Assembly (NCBI RefSeq): GCF_900113665.1
Contig: NZ_FOQD01000007.1
Location: 1-64,000 of the forward strand
Length of the DNA stretch: 64,000 nucleotides
Direction of reading: 5' to 3'
Origin: Planctomicrobium piriforme
GTDB lineage: Bacteria > Planctomycetota > Planctomycetia > Planctomycetales > Planctomycetaceae
The notes under the pieces were generated by a model. It saw only the letters and a program-made list of their open reading frames with translations. It was not told where the DNA came from and ran no database searches. Shown here piece by piece: positions 51,350 through 60,229 of this stretch. Every line of letters starts with the position of its first letter. Position 1 is the stretch's first letter. Both the position numbers and the translations under genes were made by a program.

Positions 51350-51589
51350 TCAATCGCGTCGGCAGTCGGCCTGCGGGATCGTCGCCGTCAGCGGCGGATG
51401 TTGATTTCCTGAAACGGGGATCCGGTAGGGCTCGGTCTGCAGCCGCACCGCTTTAGCGGGAATGACGCAGCTCGGCATGCGTAACGTGCGAGCCCGCTGT
51501 ATGGTTTCGGTCGAACCGGCCCGCGACTCGGGCAGAGTCGCCGGGGCGTTCTCGCAAATGTCTTTCGGAAAAGGAATTGCGTACATCGA
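51350..51589 (-). CDS. Small hypothetical protein
   Basis: A 79-residue frame starts at ATG 51589 with AAGGAA about 8 bases upstream. The sequence (MYAIPFPKDICENAPATLPE and so on) has no transmembrane segment, signal or known motif. Nothing else is seen in the 650-base gap 51283-51929. Coding status rests on the ribosome site only. Confidence 0.35.
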   Translation of the reverse strand, partial: SMYAIPFPKDICENAPATLPESRAGSTETIQRARTLRMPSCVIPAKAVRLQTEPYRIPVSGNQHPPLTATIPQADCRRD

Positions 51590-51929
51590 ATGATTCCTTG
51601 CGAGCAGCAGAAATCGAAAACTCAGCGGCGCGTCCGCCTCCCTTTCGAGCAGGCCCAGGTCAACACGCCCCTCTCTTTTCAAATAAAGCCCGCGTTCTGA
51701 AGGGGAACCGTGGACTTTCGCGTGCTTTCAGCGAAAGCAGGTATTCGCCTCAGCGGCTGATCTGCGAAGGGCTGGATTCGTTCGCGCGGTTTCAAAATCC
51801 CTGCTGATGCCTGTGTTTGTCTGGGTCTCGTGACAGGTGAATTTCCGGGTGGAAGTTGCCAAGCTATCGGTTTGAACTTTTCCGGGACGTTCAGGCGGGC
51901 GGCCACTTCAGCACAACGGCAGAGACGGC

Positions 51930-53312
51930 GTGACATACGATACGGTGATCATCGGGGCAGGCATGTCGGGGTTGGCGGCGGGGATTCGCCTGGCCTACTA
52001 CGAAAAGTCGGTCTGTATTCTCGAACGCCATACGACGATCGGCGGGCTGAATTCGTTCTATCGACTGCGGAACCGCAACTACGATGTCGGCCTGCATGCG
52101 GTGACGAACTACGCTGCGCCCGGCACTCGCACCGGCCCATTAGCCAAGCTGCTCAAACAACTTCGCCTGCGGTGGGACGACTTCGATCTCTCGCCGCAAA
52201 ACGGTTCGTCGGTGGCCTTCCCCGGCCACACGATTCGCTTCGCCAACGACTACGAAGAGTTCCTGAGCAACGTCTGCCAGGAGTTCCCCACTCAGGCTGA
52301 TGCCTTTCGCAAACTCGTCGCTCACATCGAAGCGTTCGACGAACTGAATCTGCAGCAGCAGGCGGTCTCGGCGCGCAAAGTGGTGGGGGAATTCGTGAGC
52401 GATCCGGTGCTGGTCGACATGCTCTTCTGTCCGTTGATGTTTTACGGCTCGGCACTGCCGCATGACATGGACTTCAACCAGTTCGTGATCATGTTCAAAA
52501 GCATCTTCAAGGAAGGGTTCGGGCGGCCTTACAGCGGGGTGAAGCAGATCCTGAAGACGCTCGTACGGCATTTCAAATCGCTGGGAGGAGAACTCAAGCT
52601 GCGGCACGGCGTGCAGGAGATTCTGATCGAAGACGGCCGCGCCGTCGGCGTGCGGCTTGATGACGGCAGTGAGATCCGAGCGAAGAACGTACTCTCATCC
52701 GCAGGCGTCGTCGAGACGGAACGGCTGTGCGGACTGCATGCCGCGTCTCCGGAACCGGAACCTGGCGCGGTCTCGTTCAATGAAGCGATTTTCGTGCTCG
52801 ACTGCCAGCCAGCGGATCTGGGGCATCACGAGACGATCGTGTTCTATAACGAGGCTCCGCAGTTTCACTACGAGCCTCCTCGTGAGCCAATAGACCTCCG
52901 CAGCGGCATCATCTGTTCGCCGAATAATTTCCAATATGCGAATGGCGAAAAGCTGGAAGAGGGCTTCGTACGGATCACCGCCCTGGCGAATCCAGCCTAC
53001 TGGATGAACGCCAATCCGGAAGAATATGCAGAAGCGAAGCAGGCCTGGTGCGACCGCATGGCTGAAGCGGCTGTGCGGCACATTCCCGATTTCCGCAGCC
53101 ACATCATCGATACCGACGTGTTCACTCCGAAGACAATCAAACGCTTCACCGGGCATTTGAACGGCGCGGTCTACGGCGCTCCGGTGAAAGTCCTCGACGG
53201 CTCGACCCAGGTTCGCAATTTGTATCTGTGCGGAACCGATCAGGGATTTCTCGGCATCATCGGCTCGATGCTCTCGGGCATCACGATGGCGAACAATCAT
53301 TTGCTTCAGTAA
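51930..53312 (+). CDS. CrtI/phytoene desaturase-like FAD oxidoreductase
   Basis: The N-terminal dinucleotide motif VIIGAGMSGLAAGIRLAYY with ERHTTIGGLNSFY marks the amine oxidase/phytoene desaturase superfamily. The middle holds SALPHDMDFNQFVIMFKSIF and SGVKQILKTLVRHFKSLGGE; the C-terminus ends with the FAD contact LYLCGTDQGFLGIIGSMLSG. The length of 460 residues fits CrtI, carotenoid isomerase or retinol-saturase relatives. The start is GTG with a weak GAGA ahead of it. No other carotenoid genes are in the window, so the substrate is open. A perfect 17-base hairpin follows the stop. Confidence 0.88.
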   Translation: MTYDTVIIGAGMSGLAAGIRLAYYEKSVCILERHTTIGGLNSFYRLRNRNYDVGLHAVTNYAAPGTRTGPLAKLLKQLRLRWDDFDLSPQNGSSVAFPGHTIRFANDYEEFLSNVCQEFPTQADAFRKLVAHIEAFDELNLQQQAVSARKVVGEFVSDPVLVDMLFCPLMFYGSALPHDMDFNQFVIMFKSIFKEGFGRPYSGVKQILKTLVRHFKSLGGELKLRHGVQEILIEDGRAVGVRLDDGSEIRAKNVLSSAGVVETERLCGLHAASPEPEPGAVSFNEAIFVLDCQPADLGHHETIVFYNEAPQFHYEPPREPIDLRSGIICSPNNFQYANGEKLEEGFVRITALANPAYWMNANPEEYAEAKQAWCDRMAEAAVRHIPDFRSHIIDTDVFTPKTIKRFTGHLNGAVYGAPVKVLDGSTQVRNLYLCGTDQGFLGIIGSMLSGITMANNHLLQ

Positions 53313-53315
53313 AAG

Positions 53316-53359
53316 GGAAGAGGGGACAGGGGATAAAACTTTCCCCTGTCCCCTCTTCC
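53316..53359. repeat. Perfect 17-base inverted repeat after the desaturase gene
   Basis: GGAAGAGGGGACAGGGG (53316-53332) pairs with CCCCTGTCCCCTCTTCC (53343-53359) around a 10-base loop, four bases after the stop codon. The following sequence (CTATCCCCTGGTC) has no T run, so it is probably a dispersed repeat that may also act as an RNA-end stabiliser or weak terminator. Confidence 0.85.
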
Positions 53360-53403
53360 CTATCCCCTGGTCTAATTTCACCTCAACCTTGCAGGAGAAC
53401 CCG

Positions 53404-54591
53404 ATGAACAGAGTGCTCGCCATCTGGCTGACCTCGGGCGTCTTTTTTTCGCTGACCAGCCTGACGTTCGCCGCCGGACCAGATCCGATTCCACTCTGGC
53501 CGAACGGTGCTCCGGGAGCGTTAGGGAAGGAAGCAACCGACATCCCACAATTGCGGATCTATCCGGCCGACCCCGCGATTGCGACGGGCGCCTGCGTGGT
53601 GGTGCTGCCGGGGGGCGGCTATGGACATCTGGCGACGGACCATGAAGGTCATCAGGTCGCGACCTGGCTGAATTCGATTGGAGTCACGTCGGCTGTCGTC
53701 TCGTATCGTCTCGGTCCCAAATATCATCATCCCGCGCCGCTGGAAGACGCGCAGCGCGGGCTGCGCTACATGCGGGCAAATGCTGCGGAGCTGAAGATCG
53801 ATCCGCAGCGAGTGGGCATCATGGGCTTCTCCGCCGGCGGCCACCTGGCATCGACTGTCTCCACTCATTTCGATGCCGGGGACAAGGCGAGCAGCGATCC
53901 GGTCGCCCAGCAGAGCAGCCGGCCCGACTTTGCCATTCTCGCGTACCCGGTTATCAGTCTGAAGTCATCTTTCGCACATGCCGGCTCGCGCAAGAATCTG
54001 CTGGGAGACAACCCGGACCCGGCACTCGTCGAGAGCCTGTCGAACGAGACGCAGGTGACCAAAGACACTCCTCCAACGTTTATCTTCCATACGGCTGAAG
54101 ACAAAGGGGTGCCGGTCGACAACGCGATTGTGTACTACCAGGCCCTGCAGAAGAACGGCGTGCCTGCGGAAATGCACATCTACCAGAAGGGTCCGCACGG
54201 AGTCGGCCTGGCCCCGAAAGATCCGGTCCTCAACACCTGGAAAGAACGGCTCGCCGACTGGATGAAGGTGAACGGCTTTCTCGCGAAAGTGGAACGGGCG
54301 CCGATGAAGGGGACGATCAATCTGCACGGCAAGCCGCTACGGTGGGGTTCAGTGACGTTCACGCCGGTCAAAAACGACCATGCGCCGGCCACTTGCGCGA
54401 TGGTTGCTCACGGCAAGTTTGCCGTCGATCGGGCGAGCGGCCCGGTGGTGGGCTTGAACGAGATCGTGGTCTGCAATCTGGGGGACGTGGTGCCGTGGCC
54501 GACGATCGAGGAATTCGAAGTCGCCGCCGAGCCGCAATTAACGTTTGACGTTCGTCCGGAACAGAACGAAGTGGCTCTGGACCTGAAGTAG
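53404..54591 (+). CDS. Secreted alpha/beta-hydrolase (esterase) with C-terminal beta domain
   Basis: A signal peptide covers about residues 1-18 (VLAIWLTSGVFFSLTSLTFA). The alpha/beta-hydrolase core has VVVLPGGGYGHLATDHEG (oxyanion region), nucleophile Ser143 in MGFSAGGHLAS, and a probable His in QKGPHGVGLAPKD. This form is close to BD-FAE and acetyl-xylan esterase-like proteins. From about residue 305 an extra module of roughly 90 residues (MKGTINLHGKPLRWGSVTFT) looks like the beta domains of the planctomycete carboxypeptidase-regulatory type. The ATG has GCAGGAGAA upstream. Substrates are likely acylated sugars or polymers. Confidence 0.9.
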   Translation: MNRVLAIWLTSGVFFSLTSLTFAAGPDPIPLWPNGAPGALGKEATDIPQLRIYPADPAIATGACVVVLPGGGYGHLATDHEGHQVATWLNSIGVTSAVVSYRLGPKYHHPAPLEDAQRGLRYMRANAAELKIDPQRVGIMGFSAGGHLASTVSTHFDAGDKASSDPVAQQSSRPDFAILAYPVISLKSSFAHAGSRKNLLGDNPDPALVESLSNETQVTKDTPPTFIFHTAEDKGVPVDNAIVYYQALQKNGVPAEMHIYQKGPHGVGLAPKDPVLNTWKERLADWMKVNGFLAKVERAPMKGTINLHGKPLRWGSVTFTPVKNDHAPATCAMVAHGKFAVDRASGPVVGLNEIVVCNLGDVVPWPTIEEFEVAAEPQLTFDVRPEQNEVALDLK

Positions 54592-54601
54592 CCCTCGATT
54601 C

Positions 54602-54641
54602 CATGAACGTGTGGCGACAGCATGGATGCCACACGTTCATG
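54602..54641. terminator. Hairpin between convergent genes
   Basis: CATGAACGTGTGG (54602-54614) and CCACACGTTCATG (54629-54641) form a perfect 13-base stem with a 14-base loop, ten bases past the esterase stop and ten before the stop of the minus-strand gene. It could serve both directions; no T run follows. Confidence 0.7.
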
Positions 54642-54650
54642 AGCGGCGCA

Positions 54651-55280
54651 CTACAGGCAGATTTCCATGTTGAGGAACTGTTCTGGCTTGGTCTTGTAGG
54701 CCGCTGCCAAAAACTGCAGCGTCTGCCAACGCGTTTGATGGTGCGGACTTTCGAACGCCGGAGCCTGTTCCGGCAGTTTCTCCAGCAGCGCCTTGCGGAT
54801 CAGCATGGCGCGGACTTTCTTCTGCTTGATCAGGCCTGCTGCTTCGCAGGTCAGGCAGAGAACGTACTGTTCGCAGCGAACCGGCAGACCGAGATCGCGT
54901 TTGATGGTGCCTGCGGCGAACTGCTCGGAGATCTCGTTCAACACCGAGTTCAGAAAGTACCAGTGGTCTGATTTCGGGAGCGGCAGCAGCGGGTCTTTCT
55001 CGGTCGTCCGCTGGGCAGCATCGACCACCATCTGTGCGGCGGCGGAGTTGAGAAAGATTTCTTCGCAGCGTTTTTCGAGCAGTGTGCGGATCAGCAGACG
55101 CCCCTCGTGAATCATGTTCAGCGAGACGTTGAGACGGTCGAAAAATTCGCGACGTTTGAGATTCCGCCGGGCTCGACGATGTCCGATGAACCAGCCGATG
55201 AGCATGAAGACGCCGGCGGTGACAAACTTCACCCAGTTCTCGTTGAGCTTCTCCAGAAGGAATTCCAGGATTTCCCGCAC
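54651..55280 (-). CDS. Membrane-anchored protein, unknown function
   Basis: The 209-residue product has one transmembrane helix near the N-terminus (VKFVTAGVFMLIGWFIG), a basic stretch (HRRARRNLKRREFFDRL) and a long helical cytoplasmic part with a Cys-bearing LPVRCEQYVLCLTCEAAGLI region. The start is GTG 55280 and is not strongly supported. It converges with the esterase gene. I recognise no family. Confidence 0.7.
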   Translation of the reverse strand: MREILEFLLEKLNENWVKFVTAGVFMLIGWFIGHRRARRNLKRREFFDRLNVSLNMIHEGRLLIRTLLEKRCEEIFLNSAAAQMVVDAAQRTTEKDPLLPLPKSDHWYFLNSVLNEISEQFAAGTIKRDLGLPVRCEQYVLCLTCEAAGLIKQKKVRAMLIRKALLEKLPEQAPAFESPHHQTRWQTLQFLAAAYKTKPEQFLNMEICL

Positions 55281-55343
55281 GGATCAGGCCTTAACAGAGA
55301 AGTGAAGCAGTCAGTTCACCACGTCGCCTCACAAGCAGAGAGA

Positions 55344-55459
55344 GACCACGAAAAAGACGAAAAGGATTGAGAATCAGTTGCCACGGCACGGGCATGACCT
55401 CCAAGGTTCGCAATTTCGACCTCTTCACTTCTTTCGTGTTTTTCGTCTCTTTCGTGGTC
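55344..55459. repeat. Dispersed inverted repeat, family F
   Basis: GACCACGAAAAAGACGAAAA on the left (55344-55363) is complementary, with slight mismatch, to TTCGTGTTTTTCGTCTCTTT and CGTGGTC on the right (55432-55459), separated by about 70 bases. It occupies the 200-base gap between a hypothetical gene and glgB. Confidence 0.72.
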
Positions 55460-55489
55460 AATCTTTTGGAATTCAAGTACTGCGTCTCA

Positions 55490-57463
55490 CTACGTTGTGG
55501 TCTTCGCCCCGTTCATCGCGGCGGGGGCTTGCGGTTCGTGGCGGAAGACCGAAATTCCCAGCGGAGGCAGCGTCAGCTCGATGCTTTGAGCCCGGCCATG
55601 CATCGGGTTGGGTTTTGACTGCACGCCGCCGCCGCTCCCCACATCGGTGCCGCCGTACATCCAGGCGTCGCTGTTGAGAATTTCCCTGTAGTAGCCTGGC
55701 AGCGGAACTCCGACGCCGTAGCCGTCGCGCGGGATCGGGGTCATGTTGAGGACGACGACCAGCGTCTCCTTCCCATCCTTGGCGAACCGGCAGAAAGCGT
55801 ACACGCTGTTGGCGGCATCGTCGGCCTGAATCCAGGCGAAGCCGTCGTGCGTGCAGTCGCGTTCGTGAAGCGCGGGATGTTCGATCACCAGGTGATTGAT
55901 GTCCTTGACGAACCGCTTGATGCCGGCGTGCGTGTCGATGCCGGTGAGGGCCCAGTCGAGCTCGGCGTCGTGGTTCCACTCGGTCCACTGGCCGATCTCG
56001 GCGCCCATGAACAACAGCGACTTGCCAGGCAGTAATGCCTGATACCCGAGCAGGAGCCGCAGGTTGGCAAACATCTGCCATTGATCGCCGGGCATCTGAG
56101 ACAGCAGCGAATGCTTGCCATGCACCACTTCATCATGCGAGAGCGGCATCACGAAGTTTTCGGTGAAGGCATACAGCGAGCGGAACGACAGGTCGTTCTG
56201 GTGGTGCCGGCGATGAATCGGGTTCCGCCGCAGGTAGCGGAGGGTGTCGTTCATCCAGCCCATGTCCCATTTCATGGTGAAGCCGAGGCCGCCGTCGTAG
56301 ACGGGCCGCGACACGCCGGGCCAGGCGGTCGATTCTTCGGCAATCGTGAGGATGCCTGGGAATTCCCCATGCAGCATCGTGTTCATGTCTTTGAGGAACT
56401 GAATCGCTTCGAGGTTTTCCCGTCCGCCGAAGCGATTGGGAATCCACTGCCCTGACGTGCGCGAATAGTCGAGATACAGCATCGACGCGACGGCGTCGAC
56501 GCGAATGCCGTCGACGTGGTACTTGTCGCACCAGAAACGGGCGCTTGAGAGCAGAAAGTTCCGCACTTCGAAACGGCCGTAGTTGAAGATGTTGGTGTTC
56601 CAGTCGGGATGGAACCCCTGCCGCGGGTCGGAATGTTCGTACAGCGAAGTGCCGTCGAACATGGCCAGGCCGTGTTCGTCGGTCGGGAAGTGGCCGGGGA
56701 CCCAGTCGATGAGGACTCCGATGCCGCCTGCATGGCATTTGTCGACGAACGCCATGAAGTCGTGCGGCGAGCCGTGGCGGGAGGTGGGGGCGAAGTAGCC
56801 GGTCGACTGATAGCCCCACGAGCCGTCGAACGGGTATTCCGTGATGGGCATCAACTGCAGATGCGTGAAGCCCATCTCCTGGCAGTATTCGACGAGCTGA
56901 TCGGCGAGTTCGTGATAGGTCAGATAACGGCGGCCATCCTTGGGCCGACGCCATGAGCCCAGGTGGACCTCATAGATCTGGAGAGGCTTTTCGTACCAGT
57001 TCGTGCGGCGGCGCTGTTCAACCCAGCTTTGATCGTGCCAGGTGAAGCCGCCGAGATTGGAGACAATCGAAGCGGTCTTGGGAGGGTGTTCGGCGGCGAA
57101 GGCGTAGGGATCGCACTTCTCAATGATGTTTCCGGCATGCGTGCGGATGCTGTACTTGTATTGCTCGCCTGCCTGCATGTCGGGGACGGTGCCAGTCCAG
57201 ACCCCTTCGTTGCTGGAGTTGAGGTAGAATCCGCCGTGCTTCCAGAAGGTCCGATCGCAGATGATGCAGACTTCCTGGGCATTGGGAGCCCAGACGGCGA
57301 AACGGGTCCCGGTGAATTGACCATCGGCAATGGGGTGGGCACCCAGCCAGTCATATGCGGTGCAGTTCATTCCACTCCTCATTGAGGCTTGCTGCTTTTC
57401 GAGCGCGGCTTCGGTTAAAGAACCGGCAGTTTGCCGCATGCTGTTCCCACGGGCAGTCTTCAT
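55490..57463 (-). CDS. glgB: 1,4-alpha-glucan (glycogen) branching enzyme
   Basis: GlgB makes alpha-1,6 branches in glycogen by cutting an alpha-1,4 chain and rejoining it. The N-terminal carbohydrate-binding region (FAVWAPNAQEVCIICD) is followed by the GH13 barrel. Nucleophile Asp323 lies in GIRVDAVASMLYLDYS, Glu376 in ILTIAEESTAWPGVS and the third acid in MPLSHDEVVHGKHSLL. YEVHLGSWRR, GYQSTGYFAPTSRHG and LLFMGAEIGQW are also typical. The C-terminal beta domain ends HGRAQSIELTLPPLGISVF. The first methionine gives 657 residues; a later ATG (57370) behind GAGGAG is an alternative. It is not followed by glgC or glgA in the window. Confidence 0.96.
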   Translation of the reverse strand: MKTARGNSMRQTAGSLTEAALEKQQASMRSGMNCTAYDWLGAHPIADGQFTGTRFAVWAPNAQEVCIICDRTFWKHGGFYLNSSNEGVWTGTVPDMQAGEQYKYSIRTHAGNIIEKCDPYAFAAEHPPKTASIVSNLGGFTWHDQSWVEQRRRTNWYEKPLQIYEVHLGSWRRPKDGRRYLTYHELADQLVEYCQEMGFTHLQLMPITEYPFDGSWGYQSTGYFAPTSRHGSPHDFMAFVDKCHAGGIGVLIDWVPGHFPTDEHGLAMFDGTSLYEHSDPRQGFHPDWNTNIFNYGRFEVRNFLLSSARFWCDKYHVDGIRVDAVASMLYLDYSRTSGQWIPNRFGGRENLEAIQFLKDMNTMLHGEFPGILTIAEESTAWPGVSRPVYDGGLGFTMKWDMGWMNDTLRYLRRNPIHRRHHQNDLSFRSLYAFTENFVMPLSHDEVVHGKHSLLSQMPGDQWQMFANLRLLLGYQALLPGKSLLFMGAEIGQWTEWNHDAELDWALTGIDTHAGIKRFVKDINHLVIEHPALHERDCTHDGFAWIQADDAANSVYAFCRFAKDGKETLVVVLNMTPIPRDGYGVGVPLPGYYREILNSDAWMYGGTDVGSGGGVQSKPNPMHGRAQSIELTLPPLGISVFRHEPQAPAAMNGAKTTT

Positions 57464-57821
57464 GAATCGTCATTCAACCTTCTGGCGAATTTGGGCCCCG
57501 CCTGAGGGTCTTGGCTCGCCAGCTGCTGCGGGAGACTCCGCATATCATAACGTCTTGCGGCGAAATGTAAGGGATGGCGCTCCCCTGCCGAAAGACCGTT
57601 TTTGAACTCAGCGCACGGCTTTCGCCGTCAAACGGCTGCAGATGGGGAAAAACTCGCGGGATTCCAGCGTTCGCATCGGCGACCGCCGCGACATCACCGA
57701 ACCTGACGGGCGATTTCATTTTCATGACGTGCGGCCTACGATCTGTTGTGCCGACGACGGAATTAAACCCTGTCTGAGCGGCTCTCCCGCCTTCCCCTGA
57801 TTTCTGCAGAAAAGCCGACGG
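57464..57821. other. Intergenic region between divergent glgB and FabZ-like genes
   Basis: These 358 bases hold no convincing gene or repeat. Both genes read away from it, so it must contain their promoters. Confidence 0.4.
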
Positions 57822-58277
57822 ATGTCTGACGCCGCGCCTCGCGCCCTGAATCGCGAACAAATCCAGCAGTTGATCCCCCATCGCGACCCATTCTTGTGGC
57901 TCGATGAGGTAGTTGAGCTGACGCCGGAACGGATTCATGCCCGAAAACTGATTCCAGCGGATCTGGACGTTTTCCGTGGGCACTATCCGCAATTTCCGGT
58001 GCTGCCGGGTGTGCTGCAGTGCGAAGCGGCGTTCCAGGCGGGGGCCGTCCTGATTGCGGCCAATTTTCCTCCAAGCGAAGGTCAGGTGCCGGTGGTCACG
58101 CGGCTCAACAACGTGCAGTTCCGAAAAATGGTCTCTCCCGGCCAGACGCTGGATATTCAGATCGAGCTGGCGGAGAAAATGTCGAATGCGTTTTTCCTGA
58201 AGGGCAAGGTTTCGGTCGGCGGCCAGGTGACCGTGCGGCTCGAATTCGCCTGTGCGGCCGCCAATCCTGCGACATGA
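57822..58277 (+). CDS. FabZ-like 3-hydroxyacyl-ACP dehydratase (hot-dog fold)
   Basis: FabZ dehydrates 3-hydroxyacyl-ACP in fatty-acid synthesis. The 151-residue product has the substrate loop IPHRDPFLWLDEV and catalytic His54 in FRGHYPQFPVLPGVLQCEA, with Glu68 completing the active site. The C-terminal strand region KGKVSVGGQVTVRLEFACA is also typical. No other fatty-acid or lipid A gene is adjacent, unlike the usual fabZ context (lpxD, lpxA). It could therefore be a second, specialised dehydratase. The ribosome site is weak. Confidence 0.9.
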   Translation: MSDAAPRALNREQIQQLIPHRDPFLWLDEVVELTPERIHARKLIPADLDVFRGHYPQFPVLPGVLQCEAAFQAGAVLIAANFPPSEGQVPVVTRLNNVQFRKMVSPGQTLDIQIELAEKMSNAFFLKGKVSVGGQVTVRLEFACAAANPAT

Positions 58278-58368
58278 GAGCGTGAAATTCAGCGGGCCAG
58301 TCCGAATTGGATGTGTGGTGTGAATTTGCTGATGAGTGGTCGTTGAGCAAGGGGAAGCCCATCAAACA

Positions 58369-58411
58369 CCCCTCACCCCGGCCCTCTCCCCAGAGTACTG
58401 GGGCGAGGGGG
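58369..58411. repeat. Dispersed repeat family B, intergenic copy
   Basis: CCCCTCACCCCGGCCCTCTC followed by CCCAGAGTACTGGGGCGAGG matches the element embedded in the serine hydrolase gene at 18404-18447, with a compensated central hairpin (CCCCAG-AGTA-CTGGGG). Confidence 0.8.
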
Positions 58412-58531
58412 CGATGTCATGAATTCAGCAGAATCACACAGAGGCGGGCCAGAATCGCCAGTGCGGCGGCAATCGAATGCGTTCACAGGATTGCCATCGC
58501 GACGAAGTTTCCACTTGTGGAGTGATGCTGC

Positions 58532-60061
58532 ATGATCCGCTCTTGTCTGCTGTTGCTGGTTCTTGCCTTGCCGGGTGTTCTTTCAGCTTCAAGTTCAATG
58601 CTGCTGGCGGACGACGGCGCGGCGTTCACCGTGGGATCGGCCGAACGGGATATCACGCCTGAAATCGGGATGGAACAGCCGGGGGACTATCGTAAGTCGT
58701 TTCACAAGACGCTGCACGATCCCTGTAAGGTTCGGGCGGCCGTCTTTTCCGACGGCAAGTCCAGAGTGGCGCTGGTCAGCATTGATGCCTTGATGGTGCG
58801 ACGCGAACTAGTCCTGGCGGCCCGAAAGAGAATCACAACTGAATGTGGAATTCCGGGCGAGGCGGTCTTGATTCATGCCACGCATTCCCATTCCTCAGGT
58901 CCGACCGGCATGATCGTGCCGGGCGAGTTCGACAATGCCTCGCCGCTGATTCAAAAGCTCGCGTACGAATCGTCTTCCAATGCGAATCTCGACTATCTGA
59001 AAACCGTCGAGGAGGCTGTCGTCTCGGCTGTGGTGAGTGCCGATCAATCGCGAGCGGCGGCCAAATGCAGCGTCGGCAGCGGGCATGAAGACCAGATCGC
59101 CTTTAATCGCCGGTTCTTCATGCGGAATGGGATGACGTACACGCACCCGGGTGCCGGCAATCCGGAGATCGTGGAACCCGCCGGGCCGATTGATCCACAG
59201 GTGGGCGTCGTCGGCGTCTGGAACGACAAGCAGCAGTTGACCACCTGCGTCGTCAACTACGCGTGCCATGCCACGACCAGCCCGGGCGGGATCTCGGCGA
59301 ACTATGTCTACGAAATGGAGAAGGTGATTCGTGGCGTGTTCGGCGAACAGGTGATTGTCGTCTTTCTGGCCGGAGCGTCGGGCGACGTCACGCAGGTCGA
59401 CAATCTGACGACGCAGGAACGTCCCAAGGCGGACCAGTGGATGCGGATGGTGGGCGGCTCTATTGGCGCCGAGGCAGTGAAAGTGTTGTACAAATCCGAG
59501 CCGGGCGTCCTCGCGCCGATCGCCTTTAAGAGCAAAGTCTGGAGTATTCCACGCCGTGTTCCCAGCCAGGAACATGTGCAGAAGGCGCTGGAGATCGTGC
59601 AGCAGTCCCCGGAAGCGGTCGGGATTCCAGTCTGGACCTTTGCCAAGGAGACCGTTCTGCTGGACGAGGCCATTAAGCACCATCCCAAGGTCGAAGTCGA
59701 GGTTCAGGCCATTCAGATTGGGCCGGCGGTGTTTCTGACCGATCCCGCGGAGTTCTTCTGCGGACTTGGGCTGGCGATCAAGGCCGGCAGCCCGTTCCCG
59801 CTGACGTTCCCGGTCTCGCTGGCGAACGGCTGCGTCGGGTATGTCCCGAGCCCTGAAGCGTTCGGCCCGCGCGGGGGCGGTTATGAAACCCGACTAACGT
59901 TCTACAGCAATCTCGAAGTGACCGCCGGCCAGCAGTTCGTGGACGCTGCAGTCGAACTCGCAAAATCGATGACGCCTGGGACGATTCCAGCCCGACCGAC
60001 GCTGCCGCCGTTTAAGGGGAATCCATGGGCGTATGGATCAGTACCGCCGGAACTTGATTGA
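58532..60061 (+). CDS. Secreted neutral/alkaline non-lysosomal ceramidase-like protein
   Basis: A signal peptide (SCLLLLVLALPGVLSASS) precedes a domain like the N-terminal part of neutral ceramidases: FTVGSAERDITPEIGM, VSIDALMVRRELV, ATHSHSSGPTGMIVPG (zinc-binding histidines), VVNYACHATTSPGGISANYV and FLAGASGDVTQVDNL. Most planctomycete members are annotated only as having this N-terminal domain and probably do not hydrolyse ceramide. The length is 509 residues. GGAG lies 8 bases before the ATG. The metal-site histidines point to a zinc hydrolase acting outside the cytoplasm. Confidence 0.88.
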   Translation: MIRSCLLLLVLALPGVLSASSSMLLADDGAAFTVGSAERDITPEIGMEQPGDYRKSFHKTLHDPCKVRAAVFSDGKSRVALVSIDALMVRRELVLAARKRITTECGIPGEAVLIHATHSHSSGPTGMIVPGEFDNASPLIQKLAYESSSNANLDYLKTVEEAVVSAVVSADQSRAAAKCSVGSGHEDQIAFNRRFFMRNGMTYTHPGAGNPEIVEPAGPIDPQVGVVGVWNDKQQLTTCVVNYACHATTSPGGISANYVYEMEKVIRGVFGEQVIVVFLAGASGDVTQVDNLTTQERPKADQWMRMVGGSIGAEAVKVLYKSEPGVLAPIAFKSKVWSIPRRVPSQEHVQKALEIVQQSPEAVGIPVWTFAKETVLLDEAIKHHPKVEVEVQAIQIGPAVFLTDPAEFFCGLGLAIKAGSPFPLTFPVSLANGCVGYVPSPEAFGPRGGGYETRLTFYSNLEVTAGQQFVDAAVELAKSMTPGTIPARPTLPPFKGNPWAYGSVPPELD

Positions 60062-60098
60062 GGATTTGTCATTGGTCAATGGGCCATTGAAGAGACGC

Positions 60099-60180
60099 GA
60101 GACCTGAGGCTCGAGACTTGAGGAACAGGGAGCGAAGTTCGACTCTTCCCTCAGGTCTCAAGTCTCAAGCCTGACGCCTT
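60099..60180. repeat. Inverted repeat related to the AGGCTTG array
   Basis: GAGACCTGAGGCTCGAGACT and its complement CCTCAGGTCTCAAGTCTCAA and GCCTGACGCC form arms around about 26 bases. The heptamer motif is the one tandemly repeated at 20999-21082. The following CTCTGGACACTCGACTCTGG near 60187 is another short direct repeat. Confidence 0.7.
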
Positions 60181-60229
60181 ATTGCTGGCTCTGGACACTC
60201 GACTCTGGACTCTGGACTTTTTTCCCGAC

